Below, piece by piece: positions 11,348 to 20,707 of a DNA stretch of 64,000 bases. The number at the start of each line of letters is the position of its first letter. Position 1 is the first letter of the stretch. The notes beneath the pieces are model-generated. The model was not told the DNA's origin and did no database searches. It saw nothing but the letters and a program-made list of their open reading frames with translations. The position numbers were made by a program, and so were the translations under genes. Source of the DNA: Bradyrhizobium mercantei (GTDB taxonomy: Bacteria > Pseudomonadota > Alphaproteobacteria > Rhizobiales > Xanthobacteraceae); contig NZ_MKFI01000001.1 of NCBI RefSeq assembly GCF_001982635.1, positions 1,072,891 through 1,136,890 of the forward strand. Direction: 5' to 3'.

Positions 11348-12400
11348 TCAGCGCTTTCCGGGCGTTGACGCCGACGCCGTGAGCGCCTCGAAATGATGCT
11401 GCCAATACTGCTCGATCTGCTCGACCAGCGCGGCCGGCAGTGGAACATAGTTGAGCAATTGGGCCTGCGGCTTGCCGCTCTCCAACGACCAGCGCAGGAA
11501 ATCGATCGCGGTTGCCGACCGCTCGGGCGATTTCGACTGCTTGTGCATCAGCACGAAGGTGGTGGCCGTGATCGGATACGCGTCCTCTCCCGGGGCGTTG
11601 GTGAGGACCAAATAGAAATCCTGCGTCGCGGTCCAATCCGCACTCGACGCCGCAGCCTGGAACGAGGCGGCATCCGGGGTGACGAAATTGCCGGCACTGT
11701 TCTGCACCAGGCCGAAGGAAATCCGGTCGAGCCGTTGCAGCGCGTAGGAATATTCGAGATAGCCGATCGACCCGGGAATCAGACTGACGAGCGAGGCGAC
11801 GCCATCATTGCCCTTGCCGCCGAGCCCCACCGGCCATTCCACCGACGTGCCCTCGCCGACGCTGGCCTTCCACTGCGCACTGACCTTCGCGAGATAGTTC
11901 GACCAGTTGAATGTCGTGCCCGAGCCATCGAGCCGGTGCACCACGGTGATCGCGGTCCGCGGCAGCTTCAGCTCGGGATTGACCACCTGAATGGCCGGAT
12001 CGCTCCACGACTTGATCTTGCCGAGATAGATGTCGGCGAGCAGCTGGCCGGTGAACTGGATTTGGCCGGGCTTGACGCCCGCGACATTGACCACCGGCAC
12101 GACGCCTCCGATCACGATCGGGAATTGCATCATGCCGAGCCTGTCGAGCTCCTTCGGATCGAGCGGCATGTCGCTGGTGCCGAAATCAACCGCGGCCTGC
12201 TTGATCAGGCCGACGCCGATGCTCGAGCCCACCGCTTGATAGCTGACATTGTTGCCGGTCTTTGCCTTGTAGGCATCGATCCATTTCGCCATCACCGGCG
12301 ACACGAAGGTTGAGCCCGCGCCCTTGGTCTCCGCAGCCATGCATTGCGTTGCGACGAACAGAGCCGTGAAAATGATCGGTAATCTGAAATGCTTCGTCAT
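11348..12400 (-). CDS. pstS: Phosphate ABC transporter periplasmic binding protein PstS
   Basis: The 350-residue protein has a signal peptide (MTKHFRLPIIFTALFVATQCMAA). The phosphate-binding motifs are KGAGSTFVSPVMAKW, the SSIGVGLIKQAAVDFGTSD loop and HRLDGSGTTFNWSNYL. These match the PstS pattern, where Ser, Asp and Arg bind phosphate. No pstCAB or phoU genes are adjacent, so it is an orphan copy that may feed a permease elsewhere. A Pho-box-like sequence lies 43-60 bases before the start, though on the opposite strand. The C-terminal tail (LTASASTPGKR) is not conserved-looking. Confidence 0.92.
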   Translation of the reverse strand: MTKHFRLPIIFTALFVATQCMAAETKGAGSTFVSPVMAKWIDAYKAKTGNNVSYQAVGSSIGVGLIKQAAVDFGTSDMPLDPKELDRLGMMQFPIVIGGVVPVVNVAGVKPGQIQFTGQLLADIYLGKIKSWSDPAIQVVNPELKLPRTAITVVHRLDGSGTTFNWSNYLAKVSAQWKASVGEGTSVEWPVGLGGKGNDGVASLVSLIPGSIGYLEYSYALQRLDRISFGLVQNSAGNFVTPDAASFQAAASSADWTATQDFYLVLTNAPGEDAYPITATTFVLMHKQSKSPERSATAIDFLRWSLESGKPQAQLLNYVPLPAALVEQIEQYWQHHFEALTASASTPGKR

Positions 12401-12442
12401 GCGACCAACCCTATCAGCGCGAGCGGTAGCTGCGTGTGGGAC

Positions 12443-12460
12443 AGGTCACAAAACTGTAAC
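12443..12460 (+). promoter_or_regulatory. Candidate PhoB box near pstS
   Basis: AGGTCAC-AAAA-CTGTAAC has two 7-base units with a 4-base AT spacer, close to the PhoB consensus CTGTCAT-AAAT-CTGTCAC. It lies 43-60 bases upstream of pstS, the expected target. Its orientation is opposite to usual Pho boxes, so the call is tentative. Confidence 0.45.
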
Positions 12461-12503
12461 AGAAGCCGGAGCCCCGAACAACGGAGCTCCGGCCCCAGAA
12501 TCG

Positions 12504-13217
12504 TCACGTGACCGGCGCACCGAAACGGTCGATCACCTCGGCAAGCGGAACGTGACCGGCGCAGGCGCCTGACCCCGGCCTGTGCTCGCCCGTCTCCAGC
12601 GCCGTCGCATAGATCACGGCCGGATCGGCTTCAAGTCGCGCACGGAGTGCGGCCAGTTTCGGCCAGCGGTTGCGGTCGGCAACGGCGTGAAAATCGAGCC
12701 AGCGCGCGACACCGATCAGCAGACCATCCGCCAATGTCGGATGGTCACAGAGCAGGAACGGCGCGTCGCCGATCAGTTCCTCGAGCCTGTCGTGCCGCTG
12801 CACGACATTACCCTGTCCCCACTGCCGCAGCACAGACTGCATCGCGGGATTCGGGGTCTGCATCTCCAGCGCCGCCCACAGCGGACTGAACGCGGCGGTG
12901 AATCCGGTGTTCACGAAGGCCATCAGCTGACGCATCCGGTCGGCCTGTGGTGACAACGGGTCGAAGCTGATGCGGCGCTCGGTATCACGTGCCGCGAGCC
13001 AGCTTGCGATCGCCATGTTCTCGGTGAGCACCCTGCCCTGGTCGGTGACGAAGGCCGGCGTCTCATGCCGCGGATTGATCCGCGCATAGGAGGGATCGCG
13101 CATTTCGCCGAGCATGTCGACACGGCAAAGGCGATAGGGCTTGCGCAGCCATTCGAGGGCTGCGACGAGCCCCATGGAGCTTCCGAGCGGGAAGCCATAG
13201 ATGAGGATAGGTTCCAT
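12504..13217 (-). CDS. Glutathione S-transferase family protein
   Basis: The 237-residue protein has an N-terminal thioredoxin-like domain (ILIYGFPLGSSMGLVAALEWL, then HETPAFVTDQGRVLTENMAI). The proline of HETPAF and the TEN motif are the usual glutathione-contacting elements. The C-terminal helical domain carries TLADGLLIGVARWLDF, equivalent to the conserved S/T-x-A-D motif. It would conjugate or reduce electrophiles with glutathione in the cytoplasm. It is divergent from an HxlR regulator 107 bases away, a common arrangement in which the regulator represses the enzyme. Confidence 0.88.
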   Translation of the reverse strand: MEPILIYGFPLGSSMGLVAALEWLRKPYRLCRVDMLGEMRDPSYARINPRHETPAFVTDQGRVLTENMAIASWLAARDTERRISFDPLSPQADRMRQLMAFVNTGFTAAFSPLWAALEMQTPNPAMQSVLRQWGQGNVVQRHDRLEELIGDAPFLLCDHPTLADGLLIGVARWLDFHAVADRNRWPKLAALRARLEADPAVIYATALETGEHRPGSGACAGHVPLAEVIDRFGAPVT

Positions 13218-13289
13218 GATGTGGTCTCCGGTGATGTCTGACGATCACGCTGCGCAGCGGAGCCGGACCCTATTCGCCACATCCGTGAA

Positions 13290-13298
13290 GTAAATTAC
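13290..13298. promoter_or_regulatory. Candidate HxlR operator
   Basis: GTAAATTAC is a perfect 9-bp palindrome in the 107-base gap between the divergent GST and HxlR genes. A further GTAAC follows at 13309. The position would cover both promoters. It is a candidate by position and symmetry only. Confidence 0.35.
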
Positions 13299-13324
13299 GC
13301 ACCTTTTTGTAACCACGAGCCGCC

Positions 13325-13699
13325 ATGAAAACCCTCGTCTCCCGCTGCCCGATCGAAGAAGTGATGCAGATGCTGAGCGGCCGCTGGCCGACGCTGCTGA
13401 TCTACTATCTGAAGCAGGGCACCAAGCGCTTCAGCGACCTGCGCCGCGACAACCCGACCATCTCGCACAAGATGCTGACCCTGGAGCTGCGCAAGCTGGA
13501 GGATGCCGGCATCGTCGAGCGCAGCGAATTCGAAGGCTATCCGCTGCGCGTCGAATACCAGCTTACGCCGGCCGGCCACCGGTTGGTGCCACTGATCGAC
13601 GCGCTCGGCGACTGGTGGGAAACGACGTCGGATACGAGTGCACATCCCGGCTCCATGGATGCCGAAGCGGCCGTGTCGAATACCGCCTCGCGGGATTAA
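13325..13699 (+). CDS. HxlR-family winged-helix regulator
   Basis: The 124-residue protein has the family N-terminus with a single cysteine (SRCPIEEVMQMLSGRWPTLLIYYL) and the winged-helix core (RFSDLRRDNPTISHKMLTLELRKLEDAGIVER...YQLTPAGHRLVPLIDALGDWW). HxlR proteins are dimeric repressors or activators that sense reactive electrophiles or aldehydes, some through that cysteine. It is divergent from the GST gene, which is the likely target. The last 20 residues are low-complexity. Confidence 0.92.
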   Translation: MKTLVSRCPIEEVMQMLSGRWPTLLIYYLKQGTKRFSDLRRDNPTISHKMLTLELRKLEDAGIVERSEFEGYPLRVEYQLTPAGHRLVPLIDALGDWWETTSDTSAHPGSMDAEAAVSNTASRD

Positions 13700-13814
13700 G
13701 CGACACGAAGCGCAGTAAACTTGCTCTGGCCTCGGGTTAGCTCCCGAAGTATCAGTTTCCATGCGCGCCAATGCGCGGGGAGCCAATCAAGGTGCCGAAG
13801 AGCACAGCGAGAGC

Positions 13815-14798
13815 ATGACCCAGAACGTGCTCAAACAAGGGGCCAAGACGGGCGGCGTGCCGGCTCCCGCGATCACACCCACTCCATCGGCGCCGGGCGC
13901 GCGCGGCTGGCGCGACTATGCGCTGCTGCTGGCGCTCGCCTGCTGCTGGAGCTCGACCTATCCGCTGACCAAGATCGGGCTCGGCTCGATCCCGCCGGTC
14001 ACCTTCATCTCGGCGCGCTCGCTGGTCGCCGCAGCCTTCCTGCTCGTGGTGCTGCGGATCCGCGGCATCCGCATCCCGACCGACATCAAGGCCTGGAAGC
14101 TGTTCGCCTTCCAGCAGACCATCAACTCGACGATCCCGTTTTTGGTGATCACCTGGGCGCAGCTCTACGTGCCGGCGTCCAACACCGTGGTGCTGGCCTC
14201 GACGACGCCGATCTTCGCCTTCCTGATCACTTGGGCGATCACGCGGCACGAGCCGGCCTCGCTGCTCAAGCTGGTCGGCGCGATCCTCGGCCTCGCCGGC
14301 ACGATCGCGATCATCGGCCTCGACGCGCTCTCGGGCTTCGGCAAGGAAATCTTCGCCGAGATCGCGATCCTGCTCGCCACCGTGTCGTTCGCCTGCGCGA
14401 CGATCTTCGGGCTCCGGCTGTCGGACTACGACCCGATGGTGGTCGCCGCCGGCTCGCTGCTGTTCGGCGGCACCGTGCTGCTGCCGGTCGCCCTGATCGT
14501 CGACCATCCCTGGACGCTGCACCCGACGGCGCAGGCGCTGGTCGCGACCGTCGTAATGGGCATCTTCTCCAGCGCCTTCGGCCTGATGCTGTTCTACATG
14601 TGCCTGACGCGGCTCGGCACCCTCACCACCAACGCGCAGGGCTATCTGCGGATTCCGATCGGCGTCGCGCTGTCGGTGATCCTGCTCGGGGAATCCGTGC
14701 CGTCGAACCTGGCGCTGGGGCTCGTGCTGGTCATGGCCGGCGTTGCCGCGATGACGATGCCGGCCGAGGCCGTCAAGCGCTGGCTGCGAAAGTTGTAA
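13815..14798 (+). CDS. EamA/DMT-family transporter
   Basis: The 327-residue integral membrane protein has two EamA repeats of five helices each. The first begins WRDYALLLALACCWSSTYPLTK and the second near FAEIAILLATVSFACATIFGL. Such proteins export amino acids or other small metabolites across the inner membrane; substrate unknown. The frame is open from 13761, but I chose the ATG at 13815, which follows GCGAGAG and gives the usual short cytoplasmic lead. It is convergent with the next gene with only 7 bases between. Confidence 0.87.
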   Translation: MTQNVLKQGAKTGGVPAPAITPTPSAPGARGWRDYALLLALACCWSSTYPLTKIGLGSIPPVTFISARSLVAAAFLLVVLRIRGIRIPTDIKAWKLFAFQQTINSTIPFLVITWAQLYVPASNTVVLASTTPIFAFLITWAITRHEPASLLKLVGAILGLAGTIAIIGLDALSGFGKEIFAEIAILLATVSFACATIFGLRLSDYDPMVVAAGSLLFGGTVLLPVALIVDHPWTLHPTAQALVATVVMGIFSSAFGLMLFYMCLTRLGTLTTNAQGYLRIPIGVALSVILLGESVPSNLALGLVLVMAGVAAMTMPAEAVKRWLRKL

Positions 14799-14805
14799 TC
14801 GCAGC

Positions 14806-15543
14806 TCAGGCCGACAATTGCTTCTCGGCGATCGAGAGCCACTCGGCCTGCGCATCGCGCAGATATTTCGGCGCGCGGCGCATCTGGATCAACAGCTCGT
14901 TGAACACCATGCGCGCCTCGGCGGTGCGGCCGACCAGCTGCAACAAGAGGCCATAGCGGACCCGCGCCTCGGCGCCCGGAAAATACTGCGACACCGCCTG
15001 ATATTCTTCCAGCGCCTCATCGACCCGGCCGATCTCGGCGAGCGAGCGGGCATAGAGCAGATGCCCCTCCGCGGATTCGAAGTCCGGCCAGCGCTCGCGC
15101 AACGCATCGAGCGTCGCCAGCGCCTCGGCCGGCTGCTTGCGGGCGAACTGGGCCTGCGCCTTGGCCAGCGCGTAAGCGGGATCGTCGCCCTGCGGCAATC
15201 GCAGGACGTGGTCGTAATGGCTCTCCGCCTCCTCGAAGCGGCCGATGCTGTGGCACTCCGCGGCCAGCGCCGCGCGGTTGGCAATCGTGTCCGATGTCGC
15301 GAGCCGGTCGGACAGTTCGCGGTACCGCTTCTCCGGATCGAGCCGGTTGGCGACGCGCTTGCGCGCCTGCGCGGCGCCCGGTCCGCCCCACCATTCCGGA
15401 ACGAGCTCGACGACGATGTAAGCAAGCGCGCCGATCAACGGCACCATCAGGATGATGAAGGCCCAGGGCTGCAAGCGCCCGGTGCGCGAGGCGTGATAGA
15501 TCAGCGTGATGTCGAGCAGCAATATGACCAATGCAACAGGCAT
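14806..15543 (-). CDS. Membrane-anchored TPR protein
   Basis: The 245-residue protein starts with two helices (VALVILLLDITLIYHAS and QPWAFIILMVPLIGALAYIVVELVPEWW), resembling the PLD_N membrane domain. Tetratricopeptide repeats follow from about residue 90 to 230 (RAALAAECHSIGRFEEAESHYDHVL, YARSLAEIGRVDEALEEYQAV, RYGLLLQLVGRTAEARMVFNELL). It is probably a scaffold at the inner membrane. No enzymatic motif is visible and no function can be assigned from neighbours. Confidence 0.78.
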   Translation of the reverse strand: MPVALVILLLDITLIYHASRTGRLQPWAFIILMVPLIGALAYIVVELVPEWWGGPGAAQARKRVANRLDPEKRYRELSDRLATSDTIANRAALAAECHSIGRFEEAESHYDHVLRLPQGDDPAYALAKAQAQFARKQPAEALATLDALRERWPDFESAEGHLLYARSLAEIGRVDEALEEYQAVSQYFPGAEARVRYGLLLQLVGRTAEARMVFNELLIQMRRAPKYLRDAQAEWLSIAEKQLSA

Positions 15544-15739
15544 AACGATCCCAGCGAGCCGGACAGATCATCCAAATCGCCCCGTCATAACGTGCCCGGC
15601 ACGCTGCGACAATCCCCGGTTGCTAACCGTCCGCGCTAGCGTGAAGAGATTGTGAAACTTGAGGCGACTATCCCTGCATTTGTCGCTGATCAAACGGACC
15701 AGGTTCATGGTCCGCGCCTATCGACGCACCGCGCAGGCG

Positions 15740-16699
15740 CTACTTCTTGTCGTCGGCGAGCAGCGCGCGATATTTCGCCACGTCGCGGGTCACGAGCTGC
15801 TGCAGCGCCTCGGGCGCAAGCTCGTTGGCGTCGGGCGCAACCGTCGACAGGTCGACGAACCGCTTCTTCACCGCCTCGCTCGCGACGGCCGTACGCGCCG
15901 CCGCATTCAGCTTGGCGATGATCTCGGGCGGCGTGCCCTTCGGCGCGAACAGGCCGTTCCAGCCCTGCGCCTCGAACTCCGGCAGTCCGGCCTCGCTTGA
16001 AGTCGGCAGTTCCGGCAGCGAGGCGAGCCGCACGGTCGAGCCGACCACGACCGCTTTCACGAGCTTGTCGTCGATCGCCTGCGACACCGAGGCCGCGGCG
16101 TCGCAGACTCCGTCGATCTGGCTGCCGATCGCATCCGTCAGCGCGAGGGCAGCACCGCGATAGCCGACGAGTTGCACGTCGATCCCGGCGGCATGCACGA
16201 AGCTCTTGCAGATCAGGTAATTCGACGAGCCGACGCCGGCATGGCCGAGATTGACCTTGCCCGGGTTCTTCTTCGCGTAGTCGATGAACTCTTTCAGGTC
16301 CTTGGCCGGGAAATCCTTGCGCAGCGCGACGATGCCGAAGGTTTTCGCGACGACCGCGATCGGCGCGAAGGAGTCAGGCGTGAACGACAGCTTCGGATAG
16401 ATGGTGTAGGTCGCGGCGTTGGTGCCGGCGTTGCCGATCGCGATCGTATAGCCGTCCGGCTCGGCGCGCGCCGCGCGGGTCAGCGCGGTCGAGCCGCCGG
16501 CGCCGCCGACATTCTCGATGATGATGCTCTGGCCGAGCGCTGCCGCCATCTGGTCGGCGACCGCGCGGGCAATGACATCGGAGGTGCCGCCTGCCGTGAA
16601 CGGCACGATCATCGTGATCGGACGCTTGGGAAAGTCCTGCGCATGTGCCGCCGTCGCAAGCAGCAACGCGGCCGCCGCCGCGAACCAGCGTCCGAGCAT
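15740..16699 (-). CDS. Bug-family tripartite tricarboxylate transporter binding protein
   Basis: The 319-residue protein has a signal peptide (MLGRWFAAAAALLLATAAHA) followed by FPKRPITMIVPFTAGGTSDVIAR, the classic Bug/TctC opening. The motifs NVGGAGGSTAL and GHAGVGSSNY are family loops. It would bind an organic acid in the periplasm. The frame continues upstream through purQ to 16903; I chose the ATG at 16699 because it begins the signal peptide. It lies 5 bases after purQ, so it is probably co-transcribed with the purine genes, an odd pairing. No tctAB membrane partners are adjacent. Confidence 0.88.
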   Translation of the reverse strand: MLGRWFAAAAALLLATAAHAQDFPKRPITMIVPFTAGGTSDVIARAVADQMAAALGQSIIIENVGGAGGSTALTRAARAEPDGYTIAIGNAGTNAATYTIYPKLSFTPDSFAPIAVVAKTFGIVALRKDFPAKDLKEFIDYAKKNPGKVNLGHAGVGSSNYLICKSFVHAAGIDVQLVGYRGAALALTDAIGSQIDGVCDAAASVSQAIDDKLVKAVVVGSTVRLASLPELPTSSEAGLPEFEAQGWNGLFAPKGTPPEIIAKLNAAARTAVASEAVKKRFVDLSTVAPDANELAPEALQQLVTRDVAKYRALLADDKK

Positions 16700-16704
16700 G
16701 GGCG

Positions 16705-17406
16705 TCAGGCCGCCTTCTCGAACTGCTGGACCAAGCCTGCGAACAGGCCGCGGCCGTCGGTGCAGCCCATGATCTCTTCGACGTGGTTTTCCGGATGCGG
16801 CATCATTCCGAGCACGTTGCCGCGCTCGTTGACGATGCCGGCGATCGAATGCGCGGCGCCGTTGAAGTTGGAGGCCTCGTCGACCACGCCCTCGGCCGAG
16901 CAATAGCGGTAGAGCACCCGCCCGTCGCCCTCGAGCCGCTTCAGCGTCTCTTCATCCGCCTCGTAATTGCCCTCGCCATGCGCCACCGGGACGCGGATCA
17001 CCTGGCCGGCATTGTAGCCGCGGGTGAACGGGGTGTCGGAGCGTTCGACCTTCATATGCACGTCGCGGCAGACGAATTTCAGCCCGGCATTGCGCATCAA
17101 GACGCCCGGCAACAGGCCGGACTCGCAAAGGATCTGGAAGCCGTTGCAGACGCCGAGCACGAGCCCGCCCGAGGCTGCGAAGTCGCGCACCGCGTCCATC
17201 ACCGGCGCGCGGGCCGCGATCGCGCCGCAGCGCAGATAATCGCCGTAGGAGAAGCCGCCGGGCACCACCACGAGGTCGGTGCCTTTGGGCAGCGCGGTCT
17301 CGGCGTGCCAGACCATCGCGGTCTCATTGCCGGATGCGAGCTTCAGCGCGCGCGCCATGTCGCGCTCGCGGTTGATGCCGGGGAAGACGAGGACGGCTGA
17401 TTTCAT
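16705..17406 (-). CDS. purQ: Phosphoribosylformylglycinamidine synthase glutaminase subunit PurQ
   Basis: The 233-residue class I amidotransferase supplies ammonia from glutamine to PurL. The nucleophile cysteine is in [20 protein letters not shown], and the His-Glu pair is in [12 protein letters not shown] near the C-terminus. The frame extends to 17454, but the ATG at 17406 ([21 protein letters not shown]) is the conserved start. It is 4 bases from the upstream secreted-protein gene and 5 bases before the Bug gene, forming a tight minus-strand operon. Confidence 0.96.
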   Translation of the reverse strand: MKSAVLVFPGINRERDMARALKLASGNETAMVWHAETALPKGTDLVVVPGGFSYGDYLRCGAIAARAPVMDAVRDFAASGGLVLGVCNGFQILCESGLLPGVLMRNAGLKFVCRDVHMKVERSDTPFTRGYNAGQVIRVPVAHGEGNYEADEETLKRLEGDGRVLYRYCSAEGVVDEASNFNGAAHSIAGIVNERGNVLGMMPHPENHVEEIMGCTDGRGLFAGLVQQFEKAA

Positions 17407-17410
17407 TGCG

Positions 17411-17989
17411 TCACCTGGTTTTGGGTGCCAGCGCGAGCTTAACTGCGGCGGCAAATCTTGCGTAATTGTCGTTGCTGGCCTTCTCGTCGCGCGCCGAACT
17501 GATCAGGCTGGCGGAGCCTTGTCCGCCAAACAGCAGGCCGTTGACCTGATACTCGCTTGCGCCGTTGGGCGTCACCGTGAGGCGCCGTGCCTTGTACATG
17601 CGCGGCACCGCGGTGCCCTTGTCGCCGTCAACACCGAGCAGCGTGATCCGCTGTCCGGGCGTCCGCTGCTCCAGCGCCTTGATGATCTGGTTCTGCCCGT
17701 CACGGAACTGATCGAGCGTCATCTGATTTCCGCCGGTGTAAACCCGGTAGCTGACCTTCGAACCCGCTCCGCATTGCGCCTGTTCGCAACGGAACAGATG
17801 CGTGTCATCGCGGCGCTCGTAACGCCAGCCGCTGACTGCAAATGGCGGCCGCTGCGTGGTCGCCGACGGCGCCGGCGCAGGCGACTGGGCCGAAACACCA
17901 CCGATCCCGGCAACGGTGAGCAAACCGCCCAACAACAATCGGGCGACCGTCCGGTCGTTGCCAAGAGAGACGGGAGCGGCTGATATCAT
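17411..17989 (-). CDS. Secreted protein of unknown function inside the purSQ operon
   Basis: The 192-residue product has a probable signal peptide ([23 protein letters not shown]), then a short Pro/Ala-rich linker. The mature domain has a close cysteine pair ([21 protein letters not shown]), which could form a disulfide in the periplasm. I do not recognise the family; there is a faint resemblance to invasion-associated-locus-B-like proteins, which I do not press. It is inserted between purS and purQ (13 and 4 bases of spacing), so it is presumably co-expressed with purine synthesis although its product is exported. Confidence 0.7.
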   Translation of the reverse strand: MISAAPVSLGNDRTVARLLLGGLLTVAGIGGVSAQSPAPAPSATTQRPPFAVSGWRYERRDDTHLFRCEQAQCGAGSKVSYRVYTGGNQMTLDQFRDGQNQIIKALEQRTPGQRITLLGVDGDKGTAVPRMYKARRLTVTPNGASEYQVNGLLFGGQGSASLISSARDEKASNDNYARFAAAVKLALAPKTR

Positions 17990-18002
17990 TTGGCTCGCCC
18001 GG

Positions 18003-18245
18003 CTAGCTCAGGACCTCGACCCGATAGTTCTCGATCACGGTGTTCGCCAACAGCTTGTCGGCGGCGGCTTTCAGCGCCGCCTCCGCCTTGGCCTTATCGG
18101 TCGCGGCGAGCTCGATGTCGAACACCTTGCCCTGGCGAACGCTGGCGACGCCGTCGACGCCGAGCGACTTGAGCGCGCCCTCGATCGCCTTGCCCTGCGG
18201 ATCGAGGATGCCCGACTTCAATGTGACAGTGACACGTGCCTTCAC
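18003..18245 (-). CDS. purS: FGAM synthase subunit PurS
   Basis: The 80-residue protein (MKARVTVTLKSGILDPQGKA...) has the typical length and fold pattern of PurS. The core is EGALKSLGVDGVASVRQGKVFDIEL. PurS bridges PurL and PurQ in the ammonia-channelling complex. It begins 9 bases after purC ends, confirming the purC-purS gene order common in Alphaproteobacteria. Confidence 0.96.
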   Translation of the reverse strand: MKARVTVTLKSGILDPQGKAIEGALKSLGVDGVASVRQGKVFDIELAATDKAKAEAALKAAADKLLANTVIENYRVEVLS

Positions 18246-18254
18246 GATAGCCCC

Positions 18255-19022
18255 TTAACTCTTCACCAGCACCGGGCCGCTGCCGGCCGGACGCTCGTTT
18301 TCGATCAGAATGCCGAGCCGCTTTGCCACTTCGGTGTAGGCCTCAAGCAAGCCGCCGAGATCCCGGCGGAAACGGTCCTTGTCGAGCTTCTCGTTCGACT
18401 TGATGTCCCACAGCCGGCAGGAGTCCGGCGAGATCTCGTCGGCGACGATGATCCGCATCATCTCGTTCTCGAACAGCCGTCCGCACTCCATCTTGAAGTC
18501 GACGAGGCGGATGCCGATGCCGAGGAAGAGGCCCGTCAGGAAGTCGTTGACGCGGATGGCCAGCGCCATGATGTCGTCGATCTCCTGCGGCGTGGCCCAG
18601 CCGAAGGCGGTGATGTGCTCTTCCGACACCATGGGGTCGTTGAGCTGGTCGTTCTTGTAGTAGAACTCGATGATCGAGCGCGGCAGCTGGGTGCCCTCCT
18701 CGATCCCGAGCCGCTGCGACAGCGAGCCGGCGGCGACGTTCCGCACCACCACCTCGAGCGGCACGATCTCGACCTCGCGAATCAGCTGCTCGCGCATGTT
18801 GAGACGGCGGATGAAGTGGGTCGGCACCCCGATGTCGTTGAGGTGCTGAAACAGGTACTCCGAGATCCGGTTGTTGAGGACGCCCTTGCCCTCGATCACC
18901 TGGTGTTTCTTGGCGTTGAACGCGGTCGCGTCGTCCTTGAAGTGCTGGATCAGGGTTCCCGGCTCGGGGCCTTCATAAAGCACCTTGGCCTTGCCTTCAT
19001 AAATACGGCGTCGACGGCTCAT
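18255..19022 (-). CDS. purC: SAICAR synthetase PurC
   Basis: The 255-residue enzyme ligates aspartate to CAIR with ATP. Motifs include [20 protein letters not shown] at the N-terminus, [19 protein letters not shown], and [14 protein letters not shown] with [12 protein letters not shown] near the substrate site. The frame is open to an ATG at 19052, adding [11 protein letters not shown] prefer 19022 because [13 protein letters not shown] is the family start, although neither has a strong ribosome site. It is first in the operon purC-purS-secreted-purQ-Bug. Confidence 0.94.
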   Translation of the reverse strand: MSRRRRIYEGKAKVLYEGPEPGTLIQHFKDDATAFNAKKHQVIEGKGVLNNRISEYLFQHLNDIGVPTHFIRRLNMREQLIREVEIVPLEVVVRNVAAGSLSQRLGIEEGTQLPRSIIEFYYKNDQLNDPMVSEEHITAFGWATPQEIDDIMALAIRVNDFLTGLFLGIGIRLVDFKMECGRLFENEMMRIIVADEISPDSCRLWDIKSNEKLDKDRFRRDLGGLLEAYTEVAKRLGILIENERPAGSGPVLVKS

Positions 19023-19368
19023 TGGGATGTACCGTGTTTTGTTGAAATCCATGGATTTGGGTGCTCCGGATGACTTGGGTTACGACCCACGACGGAGCTG
19101 CCGCGGAGGCCTGGAACCCGAACAATCCACTGGAAACAGAACAAGAACCATGCCTGTTGGCAACCTATCCGATTGGGCCATCCAGCACAATCAATTGTGC
19201 CCCCTCGAGGGCACTTATACCGCCCTATCATAAAGGGCCGATTCCGCCTGTTTTGCCTGCGGCTTAACGGCTCGTTGTCTTGCCGATTCCTCCCACTTAT
19301 CTAGGCAGGCATCGGGGCTGCCGCAACGAGCGGTGGCCCTTCATTTAGAGGGGATTGGAACTTCAGCC
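19023..19368. other. Intergenic region between divergent purC and zeta-subunit genes
   Basis: These 346 bases must hold the purC operon promoter and the zeta promoter. I see an imperfect palindrome GTGCCC...GGGCAC at 19198-19215. No convincing coding frame is present; the short open frames on the plus strand lack ribosome sites. No PurR-type operator was recognised. Confidence 0.4.
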
Positions 19369-19692
19369 ATGAACGAATTCAACAAGCGCGAGGAAGGTTT
19401 CGAGAAGAAGTTCGCCCTCGACGAGGAGCAGAAGTTCAAGGCTGAGGCCCGCCGAAACAAGCTGCTCGGGCTGTGGGCCGCCGAGAAGCTCGGCATCGCG
19501 GGCGATGCCGCCAGCGCCTATGCCAAGGAGGTGGTGGCCGCCGATTTCGAGGAAGCCGGCGACAATGACGTGCTGCACAAGGTTCTCAAGGACCTCACCG
19601 CCAAGGGCCAGGCCGTCACCGAGCGCGACGTTCGCGCCAAGATGGATGAGCTGCTGGCGGTGGCCGCGGCGCAGGTCAAGGCGGGGACCTGA
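19369..19692 (+). CDS. F1-ATPase inhibitor zeta subunit (DUF1476)
   Basis: The 107-residue protein reads FNKREEGFEKKFALDEEQKF at the N-terminus, then RRNKLLGLWAAEKLG and a four-helix pattern. This is the alphaproteobacterial zeta subunit, which blocks ATP hydrolysis by inserting its N-terminal helix into F1. The length matches the family. The start was taken at 19369 rather than the open frame at 19333 because FNKREEGFE is the conserved beginning. It is a single-gene unit, divergent from purC and far from an atp operon. Confidence 0.92.
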   Translation: MNEFNKREEGFEKKFALDEEQKFKAEARRNKLLGLWAAEKLGIAGDAASAYAKEVVAADFEEAGDNDVLHKVLKDLTAKGQAVTERDVRAKMDELLAVAAAQVKAGT

Positions 19693-19721
19693 GTTCCCGC
19701 TCTGGCCAATCGGCAAATCGA

Positions 19722-20666
19722 CTACGCGCGCCGGACCCCGTTCCGGCGCGAATTGTTTGTGCCCCTCGCCTTGGTGAAATCAGCGCGGATGATGTCGAGC
19801 AGACGGCGCGAGGCGGCGCTAAGGAAGCCGCCATGCCGCGTCACCGCGACGACTTCGTGACTTGCCGTGAGATTGCCGACCCGGATCGTCGCGATCCTGG
19901 AGCTGCCGAGCTCCTCCGCGGCATTGCTCTGTGACAACAGGGCGATCCCGAGCCCGGCCTCGACCAGCCGCTTCTGCGCCGTGAGGCTGTCGACCGGTGT
20001 CCAGGCGACCTCGCCGAGCCCATGCGTCAGGAACAATGCGAACACATGCGAGGCGGTGATCTCGCGGCGCCCGGGCAGTTCGGGAAACGCGATCCATCGC
20101 TCGTCCCTGAGATCGGCGAGCTTGCCGACCCTGCGCCCGGCCAGCGGATGGTCCAGTGCGCAGACCACCCCGAGCGGCTCGGCGAACAGCACCTCGCAAT
20201 CGAGATCACGCGAGCGGTCGCGGTCGTAGCGCAGTCCGATCGTCGCCTCGCCGCGCCTGATCAGATCGCTGATCTCGGCGCTGGTCGCGGTGCGCAGTGT
20301 CAGCGTGACATCCGGATGCTGGCGGGCAAAGCGCTTCAGCACCTTCGAGAGCCGCTCGCCGGCGAGTGTGCCGGTCACCGCCAGCGCCACGGGACCGGAA
20401 TTGTTGCGCGACAGCGCCCGCACCGCGTTCTCGGCATCCTGCGCCGCCGCCACCGCGCGCTCGGCATAGGGCACCATCACCCGTCCGGCATCGCTCAGCC
20501 GCGTCTTGCCTGCGATCCGCTCGAACAGGGGCACGCCGAGCTCCTGCTCGAGCAGTGCGATGCGCCGGGAAATCGCCGGCTGCGAGCGATGCAGCGCCTT
20601 GGCGGCGTTCGAGATCCCGCCGCGCCGATGCACCACCAGGAACGTGTTGAGCGCGTCGCTGTCCAT
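19722..20666 (-). CDS. LysR-family transcriptional regulator
   Basis: The 314-residue protein has the N-terminal winged helix (ALNTFLVVHRRGGISNAAKALHRSQPAISRRIALLEQELGVPLFER), followed by the two-lobed effector domain. The start at 20666 is preceded by a good GAGGAC site; an upstream ATG at 20681 is possible. It is divergent from the PEP-mutase/isocitrate-lyase-type gene 112 bases away, the likely target. Confidence 0.92.
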   Translation of the reverse strand: MDSDALNTFLVVHRRGGISNAAKALHRSQPAISRRIALLEQELGVPLFERIAGKTRLSDAGRVMVPYAERAVAAAQDAENAVRALSRNNSGPVALAVTGTLAGERLSKVLKRFARQHPDVTLTLRTATSAEISDLIRRGEATIGLRYDRDRSRDLDCEVLFAEPLGVVCALDHPLAGRRVGKLADLRDERWIAFPELPGRREITASHVFALFLTHGLGEVAWTPVDSLTAQKRLVEAGLGIALLSQSNAAEELGSSRIATIRVGNLTASHEVVAVTRHGGFLSAASRRLLDIIRADFTKARGTNNSRRNGVRRA

Positions 20667-20707
20667 TCCGTCCTCATGCAAAAAGCTGATGATATCGAGA
20701 GAAATAA

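Noticed and set aside
9841..11448. 535-codon minus-strand frame opposite the phosphodiesterase
   Set aside because: Antisense to a well-supported secreted enzyme and composed of His/Arg/Asp-rich filler.
19061..19267. Small plus-strand ORFs upstream of the zeta gene
   Set aside because: No ribosome site, and they cover the divergent promoter region.
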